Part shown: one piece after another, positions 58,472-64,000 of the stretch
Layout of the letters: the number at the start of each line of letters is the position of its first letter
How positions within the stretch are numbered: the stretch's first letter is position 1
Source of the DNA: Fischerella sp. PCC 9605
Lineage (GTDB): Bacteria > Cyanobacteriota > Cyanobacteriia > Cyanobacteriales > Nostocaceae
Assembly: GCF_000517105.1 (NCBI RefSeq)
Contig: NZ_KI912148.1
Span: forward strand, 428,518-492,517
Direction of reading: 5' to 3'
DNA: 64,000 nt
Notes under the pieces: model-generated
Seen by the model: only the letters and a program-made list of their open reading frames with translations
What the model was told of the DNA's origin: nothing
The model's database searches: none
Made by a program: the position numbers and the translations under genes

Positions 58472-58511
58472 AATAGTTTCAGATAGTCGATTTCAATCTG
58501 CATTTTTGCCG

Positions 58512-58592
58512 ATTGCTTTCTCAAAATGCCTAGATGCTTTCTTATTTTGGTGTTTTGAGTAAGCAAAAAGGCATATTGCTTTCTCAAAATGC
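58512..58592 (+). repeat. 18-bp direct repeat spanning a start codon
   Basis: ATTGCTTTCTCAAAATGC occurs at 58512-58529 and 58575-58592. Both copies contain ATG; the second is the start of the CHAT frame and the first opens a 10-codon dead end. A diverged third piece (ATGCTTTCTTATTTTG) lies between them. Confidence 0.9.
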
Positions 58593-59311
58593 GCGATCGC
58601 TTTATTCTCGAACAAGAATGGGCGGTGCGTCCAAGAGATATTCGGCGAGCGATTTTAGATTTTCGACCGAATATCATTCATTTTTGTGGGCACGGTGCGG
58701 GAAGTCAGGGTTTATGCTTTCAGGATGAGGCGGGAAATCTCCAGTTGGTGACGGGGGAGGTGCTAGCAGATTTATTTAAGAATTTTGCTACACAGATTGA
58801 GTGTGTGTTGCTTAATGCTTGTTATTCAGAAGTGCAGGCGGATGCAATTGTCCAACACATTGATTATGTGATTGGGATGAATGCGCCTATTAACGATAAA
58901 CCAGCAATTGAATTTGCTGTGGGTTTTTATGATGGGTTGGCAGGTTACGATCCAGAACGGGATCAACTTCCACCTGTGGAGTTTGCTTTTAATCTTGGTT
59001 GTAATGCTATTGGATTAGCTGGGTTATCGGGCAATGATCCTCGTAATGCGGTGAGACTGAATGCTGGAGTATCAGTCGATATTATCCCTGTACTCAAAAA
59101 AAATCCTAATATTTTTGAGCTTGGATGTTGTTGGTTAAAACGCAATAAGGTTCAGTTAAGGCTGCGATCCCCCCTAGCCCCCCTTAAAAAGGGGGGAACC
59201 GGAATCAAAGTCCCCCTTAAAAAGGGGGGAAATTGTCTTAAAGTCCCCCTTAAAAAGGGGGATAATGGGGGATCTCTATATGTGTCGCATTCTTTTTTGA
59301 AATTGGTATAA
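58589..59311 (+). CDS. N-terminally shortened CHAT-domain protein
   Basis: 240 residues. CHAT (caspase-like) catalytic pair: His35 in IIHFCGHG and Cys78 in LLNACYSE. Relatives begin about 35 residues earlier with a strand of the type ILILAANP; that part is missing, and an 18-bp direct repeat stands at the break. After about residue 190 the protein is translated repeat DNA (PLAPLKKGG, VPLKKGGNC, VPLKKGDNGG). It may be a decaying effector whose both ends were altered by repeats. Activity doubtful despite intact catalytic residues. Confidence 0.7.
   Translation: MRDRFILEQEWAVRPRDIRRAILDFRPNIIHFCGHGAGSQGLCFQDEAGNLQLVTGEVLADLFKNFATQIECVLLNACYSEVQADAIVQHIDYVIGMNAPINDKPAIEFAVGFYDGLAGYDPERDQLPPVEFAFNLGCNAIGLAGLSGNDPRNAVRLNAGVSVDIIPVLKKNPNIFELGCCWLKRNKVQLRLRSPLAPLKKGGTGIKVPLKKGGNCLKVPLKKGDNGGSLYVSHSFLKLV
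59166..59276. repeat. Triplicated CCCCCTTAAAAAGGGGG palindrome
   Basis: Three palindromic units with CCCCCTTAAAAAGGGGG cores, preceded by GATCCCCCCTAGCCCC. They encode the PLKKGG tail of the CHAT protein above. 59325-59360 adds tandem AAAAAGT heptamers in the following spacer. Confidence 0.9.
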
Positions 59312-59533
59312 CAAAAAATCACCGAACAAGTAAAAAGTAAAAAGTAAAAAGTAAAAAGGCATTCATAAATAAGAAGAAAATATTGGGTTTGGAGCATCCT
59401 AAATTTATTTATGAAACAAGTAAAAATACTTTTTGAGAGACGCGTAGCGCGATCAAAAATGCGTCCATTTCAAATCCCCTTAATTTATTTATGGGAATTT
59501 TCTTTTTACTTTTTACTTTTATCTTTTTACTTT
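59312..59533. other. Spacer between convergent genes
   Basis: 222 AT-rich bases between the CHAT and glycosidase stops, with AGTAAAA heptamers and their complement TTTTTACTTTT. No gene. Confidence 0.4.
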
Positions 59534-60409
59534 TTAAAACGGTTCTGCGTAAAAACCCAGGTGATTAGCAACTGGACGCTCACGCATAGGAATTTTAGTA
59601 TGTATGGGAGCGTTTAACACTTTTGCTCCATCATTTGTTGCCATCACTACTGTAGTGGAACCGCCACCATCTAAGTTAAGTGCTGTATCAACACCTAAAT
59701 CCATAACTATCTTGGCTAATTCAGGCATCTTGACTCCTTCGCTATAGATGGGTTGCTTACCATCGACAGCAATGAGCCAAAGTTTTTTACCTTCTTTATC
59801 AATACCTACAGCCATACGCGGATATGGTTTATCTCTGGGGTTTCGGAAAATCTGGGCTTTTGGTTTGCCATGTTCAACGAAAATCTCACTACCTGCAACA
59901 CCTTGGGTTGTACCTTCAGGACACTTACCACTTTCTAAGATTTGGGCGCGGTTTTGGGAAAAGCACAATACTCGCCATCCCTGCTTGGTTTTTGCATAAC
60001 GATCGCCATTAGAAATTGCCTCGCCGATGGGATAGGAGCGATCGCCACTGTGAGGATAATAATTCCAAGGAGTTTTTTCATCGAAGGCATTAAAATAACT
60101 AGCATTAACCGCCAATTGCAGCTTGAATTCACGCAGAAATTCTGAGGTGGTGCGGGCACTAGTTCTATCACGTTTTGATGCCATTGGAGGAGTCACCAGC
60201 GCTTTTACTCCTGGTGCTGTCAAGTCTACACTGACAACATGGATCATGATTGGACGTGGTGTAGAACGGGCATAACGTTGATAGGTAATGCCACGAAACA
60301 ATATTTGCTCTTTATTAGTCTGGGGTGGGCGTAGGAAGTGTAGTGTACCGTAAAGTGCTAGTGGCAATAGTAGTAAAGCCGTACCAGTAGCTAGTAAATA
60401 TCGTTGCAT
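59534..60409 (-). CDS. Membrane-anchored phosphodiester glycosidase family protein
   Basis: 291 residues with an N-terminal anchor or signal segment (YLLATGTALLLLPLALYGTL) and one NAGPA-type domain: VNASYFNAFDEKTPWNYYPH, MAVGIDKEGKKLWLIAVDG and the closing LNLDGGGSTTVVM. It would cleave sugar phosphodiesters outside the cytoplasm. The frame is open to 60640, but that part is antisense to the next gene. ATG at 60409 is chosen because the hydrophobic segment then begins at residue 4. Its start codon abuts that of the divergent gene. Confidence 0.85.
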   Translation of the reverse strand: MQRYLLATGTALLLLPLALYGTLHFLRPPQTNKEQILFRGITYQRYARSTPRPIMIHVVSVDLTAPGVKALVTPPMASKRDRTSARTTSEFLREFKLQLAVNASYFNAFDEKTPWNYYPHSGDRSYPIGEAISNGDRYAKTKQGWRVLCFSQNRAQILESGKCPEGTTQGVAGSEIFVEHGKPKAQIFRNPRDKPYPRMAVGIDKEGKKLWLIAVDGKQPIYSEGVKMPELAKIVMDLGVDTALNLDGGGSTTVVMATNDGAKVLNAPIHTKIPMRERPVANHLGFYAEPF

Positions 60410-61243
60410 ATGATGAATCCAGGCACTCTCAACTTTGCTAACCAGAATTTGCAAAATCGTTCTTTTCGGGGACGTAATCTCATTGGTGCTGATTTTAGCA
60501 ATTCGGATATACGCGGTTGTGATTTTAGCAACGCCTTGCTGCGGGGAGCTAATTTTCAGGGAGTTAAGGCTGGTCAAACTCTCATGCACCTGATCATTGT
60601 AGTGGCGATCGCAATATTCGTGGCGATCGCAGCAGTCCATGCAATTAGCGAAATGTTGTTTGGCATTCTCGGTTTAACTCCGGAAGAACCAGCTTGGGTT
60701 TATAACGTTGCTTTTTTCTCTTGCTTGGGAATCGCAGCAGTAGCTTCAGCTGTTAGAGGTTTGACTGGCACTAAATTTATCATCCAACGCATCGCTACAG
60801 CAGTTTCGGGAGCAGTTTCAGGAGCATTACTAGCTTTGTTTTATCGCGGTATCACCACAATGGGAACTAATCCGGAAATTCGAGTTAAAGCTTTGGCTAT
60901 ATCCTTATTAGGAATGGCATTTCTCGGCTTTTATTTTCCCAGGGGATTGGTAGCAGTTGCAATTGGCAGCGCAGGGTTAGTAGCGGTATATGGATTTACA
61001 TTTTTAGTGGCAACAACAACATTCGCATACTTAAGCACCTACAACCTAGTTTGGGGATTGGTATGGAGTTGCTTGTTGGTAGGAGCGATCGCCATGACAA
61101 TAATTTCCCTGATTCAACTTGCTAGAGATATTACAGGCTTCTTCGCCACATCTTTTCGCGGTGCTGACTTAACCGATGCTAATTTTGAGGGTGCGAAACT
61201 TGGCAGCACAGATTTTTCTAGGGCAATAGGTTATCGAGGTTAG
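60410..61243 (+). CDS. Pentapeptide-repeat membrane protein
   Basis: 277 residues. An N-terminal block of A(D/N)LxN-type pentapeptides (NFANQNLQNRSFRGRNLIGA, DFSNSDIRGCDFSN) precedes about seven hydrophobic segments, and a second short pentapeptide block (FRGADLTDANFEGAKLGSTD) closes the protein. The pentapeptide solenoid is thus interrupted by a membrane domain. Role unknown. ATG at 60410 or 60413; no Shine-Dalgarno. Convergent with the two-TM gene at 61257. Confidence 0.85.
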   Translation: MMNPGTLNFANQNLQNRSFRGRNLIGADFSNSDIRGCDFSNALLRGANFQGVKAGQTLMHLIIVVAIAIFVAIAAVHAISEMLFGILGLTPEEPAWVYNVAFFSCLGIAAVASAVRGLTGTKFIIQRIATAVSGAVSGALLALFYRGITTMGTNPEIRVKALAISLLGMAFLGFYFPRGLVAVAIGSAGLVAVYGFTFLVATTTFAYLSTYNLVWGLVWSCLLVGAIAMTIISLIQLARDITGFFATSFRGADLTDANFEGAKLGSTDFSRAIGYRG

Positions 61244-61256
61244 GGGAAATAATCGC

Positions 61257-62645
61257 CTACTTCCGTTTCGTCCACAGCCAAGCCAACCACCCAAAAAACA
61301 AGGTAGCCAAAACACTCCAAAATAATGATGTAACTATGGGATGGAGTGGGTTATTCAAAGATATAGGTGCGAAGGGTTTATCGATGTGTTGTGTGACAAC
61401 GCCTGATACGATTGCACCTCCACCCAAACCTACACCGATGATTTGGATGGTTTGTTCCAAAGAGCGATCGCGTTTGGCTTGTTCGATTTCAACTATGCCG
61501 CGAATTGAGGATATGGCTTGTTCTAACAATGCCGAACCGTGGTTAAAATAACCCAAATCGGCATTGATTTGTTTTTGGAAGAACGGAGAACTTTTTTGAT
61601 AGAAAGTTTCGAGAAAATTTAAATCTTCTTGGGGGATTTTACCATGAATTTGTTGCAATCTGTCATTATAATTCTCAGCATTGATGGTAATTGTCTTTTG
61701 ATACTCTTCTAAATTTCGCAACCAGCGAGTATATTCGACTGATATTTGGGGAAGCTCTTTTAATTTTTCAGTTAATTTATTTAAATCCTCTTCAGTTAAA
61801 GAACTACTAACATTGTTTATTTGGAGATTATCAATCTTTTGATAAGCCGAAGCTAGTTGTTGATAAATTGCTCTACTATCTTGAAAAGCTTTGACAACTT
61901 TAGTCCTAAAGAAAAATAAATCTAATAACTCTTGATAGGTGAGATTCAACTTTTCATCAGTCTGTTCATCGGCAAATAACCAGATCAGAACGTGCTGATA
62001 GTTGCCTGGCTGTCTAAACAATCCATATTCAAAAATTGGACTACCAAATAACTCGCCTTGACGATTGAAGGGTGGACGTTGGCTAGGATTGGGAAAAACA
62101 GCTTGCAAACATCCTTGGGCTATTTCATAGAGATGTTTTTTATCTTTAGGGCTTGTTAGCCAAGCGGTAATTAACAAAGTTTGTCCCAGAAAGAGTTGAT
62201 TTTTTGGTAAGGTGAAGATATTATTTGGATTTAACTTACTCAAAAAACTAACATCTACATCTTCAGTTGGTGTATCAGCTGTTTCTTCTTCTGGGCGACG
62301 TAGATTTAGCCACAAACCGTAGCTATCATAAATTCGCAAAGGATAAGCAAAACCCTTAACAATTAAGCCTTGCTGAGTATCTAAAAAAATCTTGCCATCA
62401 AAACCTAGCGAATAATCGCCGTTTATTACTTCCGATTCTTTGAGCAAATCAACACGCGGGTGATCGGGTTCTTTATGAATATCTATATGCTGACTCAAAT
62501 CTAAGTCTTTGTGCAGAATTGTACGGACAATTTCCTCTGCACCTTGCCAAAGTTTGCAGCCATCATCCTTGTTATTTACCTCAATATTTGAGCCTTTATA
62601 AAGCTGAAAAGCGAATAAGTGAATATTCGGCGCATATATTTTCAT
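61257..62645 (-). CDS. Two-TM putative CHAT-associated membrane effector
   Basis: 462 residues, no named family that I can assign. An N-terminal mixed domain (MKIYAPNIHLFAFQLYKGSN, LGFDGKIFLDTQQGLIVKGF) is followed by a long helical region (about 230-390). A conserved-looking segment SIRGIVEIEQAKRDRSLEQT leads into two membrane helices (IIGVGLGGGAIVSGVV and LFWSVLATLFFGWLAWLW) near the end. The layout recalls CorA-like channels, but the GMN motif is absent. It lies last on the strand of a CHAT protease gene and a small helical protein. Confidence 0.65.
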   Translation of the reverse strand: MKIYAPNIHLFAFQLYKGSNIEVNNKDDGCKLWQGAEEIVRTILHKDLDLSQHIDIHKEPDHPRVDLLKESEVINGDYSLGFDGKIFLDTQQGLIVKGFAYPLRIYDSYGLWLNLRRPEEETADTPTEDVDVSFLSKLNPNNIFTLPKNQLFLGQTLLITAWLTSPKDKKHLYEIAQGCLQAVFPNPSQRPPFNRQGELFGSPIFEYGLFRQPGNYQHVLIWLFADEQTDEKLNLTYQELLDLFFFRTKVVKAFQDSRAIYQQLASAYQKIDNLQINNVSSSLTEEDLNKLTEKLKELPQISVEYTRWLRNLEEYQKTITINAENYNDRLQQIHGKIPQEDLNFLETFYQKSSPFFQKQINADLGYFNHGSALLEQAISSIRGIVEIEQAKRDRSLEQTIQIIGVGLGGGAIVSGVVTQHIDKPFAPISLNNPLHPIVTSLFWSVLATLFFGWLAWLWTKRK

Positions 62646-62675
62646 ATTTTATTTCATGGCAGTATCTTAGATTTT

Positions 62676-62815
62676 GTGTAGTAGGGTGGCAAGTCTAATT
62701 TGATGCAATCTAATTTTCTTGTGGGATGGGCGTCTCGTCCGTCCTGTGCGTGCGGGCAAGATGCCCACACCACAATAACTATAATCTTATGCACTATATT
62801 TAGACTTGTCACGCC
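62676..62815. repeat. Dispersed repeat between effector and small-protein genes
   Basis: GTGGGATGGGCGTCTCGTCC and GGGCAAGATGCCCACACC units within outer arms GTAGGGTGGCAAGTCTAA / TTTAGACTTGTCACGCCACTAC. The repeat fills the gap, so the gene pair was probably closer once. Confidence 0.8.
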
Positions 62816-62831
62816 ACTACAAATTTGTTTG

Positions 62832-63170
62832 CTATTTTTTGACATTCTCTCCCTGCTTTTTATCTTGTAATTTTTGCACTTCCTCTTGCAAAACTCGATA
62901 GCGATTTTCGAGAGTATTTTCTTGAGAGGCGGGATTTGACTTTTGAACTTTAGAAATTTCACGTTCTGTAACTAATACCGCATCTCTCACAGATTCATGA
63001 TTGATATACCATAACCGAATCGCTTCTGCGAGTGACTCTGTTGTCAGATGTTTTAATTCAGTGAGATTTTTTTGCAGTGATGGTATATCTTGAATGGCTG
63101 CATCATCAAATACATAATCTTGCTCTTGCACTACTTTTGTAAAAGCTTGAATTAATTTTTCCGGTTCCAT
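62832..63170 (-). CDS. Small helical protein, putative effector-associated adaptor
   Basis: 112 residues. The first 75 form a likely helical domain (MEPEKLIQAFTKVVQEQDYV, ESLAEAIRLWYINHESVRDA), the rest a coiled coil (ENRYRVLQEEVQKLQDKK). Death-fold-like effector-associated domains next to CHAT proteases have this size and helical content, but I cannot assign it firmly. Between the CHAT gene (137 bases upstream) and the two-TM gene (186 bases downstream), all minus strand. Confidence 0.6.
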   Translation of the reverse strand: MEPEKLIQAFTKVVQEQDYVFDDAAIQDIPSLQKNLTELKHLTTESLAEAIRLWYINHESVRDAVLVTEREISKVQKSNPASQENTLENRYRVLQEEVQKLQDKKQGENVKK

Positions 63171-63268
63171 ATTTTATACCCCTTGGAAATTTTTGTTTTC
63201 AAATTTTTTTGCTTGTAGTTAGCGCTTTAGCGCTAAAGCACTAACTACGAACTCATTAACAAAATCCT

Positions 63269-63294
63269 CCCCCTCTCCGTTTACGGAGAGGGGG
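63269..63294. repeat. Foldback repeat downstream of the CHAT gene
   Basis: 12-bp stem CCCCCTCTCCGT / ACGGAGAGGGGG with two-base loop, the same family as 54108-54170. It starts 13 bases after the CHAT stop and could act as a processing site. Confidence 0.85.
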
Positions 63295-63306
63295 TAGGGG
63301 GTGAGG

Positions 63307-64000
63307 TTACTCTCCTATTGCACAAAATGCTGCCCAAAAACACGCCTGTTGAAATGGTTTATGTTCTGGCTTGTAGTTTTGTTCTAATCTCTCTTTAATT
63401 TTGTGTTTTTGCTGTGTATTCATCTCTGTTTTACCATCAATCCATAAGAGCAAATCCCGTTGGTTGACTTCGCGAAACCATTTCTGGGCTTCGTTGAGAG
63501 CAAGAGTTACATTACAAGTTAGAGTTTGCAGATTTTCATAAAATTTAATCATTAATATAGCTGTAGAAAAGTCATCTACTGCCCATAAACTACTCACAAC
63601 GTTGGCTGTACCTGCCTTGATAAATCCACTTAGCAAACCTATATATTCATCACTGGTATTTCTAATGTCAACTAAGCCACTTTCGCAAGCGGAAAGAGTC
63701 ACAAGACGACAATTAGGAAAACTTAAATTAAATATGTCTTCTAAAGTGAGGCATTTTTCTAAATCAATGGCGGTATCATCAGATATTTTCAGCAGACGGG
63801 TTGCTTCTGCATCAGTAGGGATGGGAGAAATCAGTGTATCTGCTAGCTGTAAACCAGATTGCAAGGGAAAGTTAAAGTTGAAGTAACCGTGACAAGAAAA
63901 ATGCAACCAATGTGCATCACGGAAATTATCGGCGTTTGGTTGTTTTGCCAAAGCTGCTTCAGTGGCGGCACTTTTTTTGAGAATATGATGTGGGTGAAAT
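63307..64000 (-). CDS. CHAT-domain caspase-like protease, 5' end outside the window
   Basis: The C-terminal 230 residues are visible. Catalytic His is in WLHFSCHGYF and Cys in LVTLSACESG, followed by EYIGLLSGFIKAGTANVVSS and the closing PFQQACFWAAFCAIG. The frame is open to the window edge; before a possible TTG, the codons HILKKSAATEAAL match CHAT sequence, so the start lies beyond 64000. Often such proteins carry TPR repeats upstream. It heads the CHAT, small-protein, two-TM cassette. Confidence 0.9.
   Translation of the reverse strand, partial: FHPHHILKKSAATEAALAKQPNADNFRDAHWLHFSCHGYFNFNFPLQSGLQLADTLISPIPTDAEATRLLKISDDTAIDLEKCLTLEDIFNLSFPNCRLVTLSACESGLVDIRNTSDEYIGLLSGFIKAGTANVVSSLWAVDDFSTAILMIKFYENLQTLTCNVTLALNEAQKWFREVNQRDLLLWIDGKTEMNTQQKHKIKERLEQNYKPEHKPFQQACFWAAFCAIGE

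Overview
The window is chromosomal DNA of a filamentous, probably nitrogen-fixing cyanobacterium of the Nostocales. The evidence is the density of GCGATCGC (HIP1) palindromes, a ferredoxin-type glutamate synthase, RpaB, the CCB-type cytochrome b6 maturation protein, a Mo-nitrogenase C-terminal-domain protein, the arsenosugar pair ArsM/ArsS, a Yfr1-like small RNA, and intergenic regions full of the short heptamer repeats (STRRs) and palindromes seen in Nostoc relatives. The species cannot be named from the sequence.

Layout. 0.1-6.1 kb: a two-domain radical SAM protein, then rne-rnhB behind a long leader. 6.1-8.4 kb: decayed DNA with transposase remnants, an RND-pump fragment, a tandem duplication and a small structured element resembling an IscB-associated (HEARO/omega) RNA inserted in an IS701-type transposase gene. 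8.4-11 kb: DUF1997 protein, pheA, Lon-domain protein. 11-16.7 kb: the str operon (rpsL-rpsG-fusA-tuf-rpsJ, minus strand), with rpsL and rpsG split by about 0.7 kb holding an IS605-like end. 16.8-20.4 kb: IscA-type protein, mannose-isomerase-like cupin, phosphodiester glycosidase. 21-26 kb: glsF, with two intergenic repeats inside its reading frame. 26-41 kb: mostly housekeeping genes (CCB-type protein, rpaB, radA, TspO-like, S9 peptidase, hemE, a B12-radical SAM enzyme), a tRNA-Lys, and small stress proteins. 41-55.7 kb: FKBP isomerase, GH63-like glycosidase, disulfide oxidoreductase, Mo-nitro_C protein, a sensor kinase divergent from a response regulator, arsM, arsS, a Yfr1-like RNA and an MFS transporter. 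55.9-64 kb: an accessory block with an Slr1339-type protein, twin VWA proteins, an Xre regulator, a shortened CHAT protein, a second phosphodiester glycosidase back-to-back with a pentapeptide membrane protein, and a three-gene cassette (CHAT protease running off the window, small helical protein, two-TM membrane protein).

How the genes work together. rne and rnhB form an RNA-processing pair. The str operon supplies translation. glsF, pheA and hemE serve nitrogen, aromatic and tetrapyrrole metabolism. arsM and arsS would methylate arsenite and then adenosylate it towards arsenosugars. The CHAT cassette at the right edge is the best candidate for an undescribed system: a caspase-like protease beside a predicted membrane effector, by analogy with CHAT proteases that activate gasdermins or Csx30. 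That link is inference. The strongest non-coding signals are the HEARO-like element, the Yfr1-like RNA, and the repeats that have entered coding sequence in three genes and sit on stop codons in several more.
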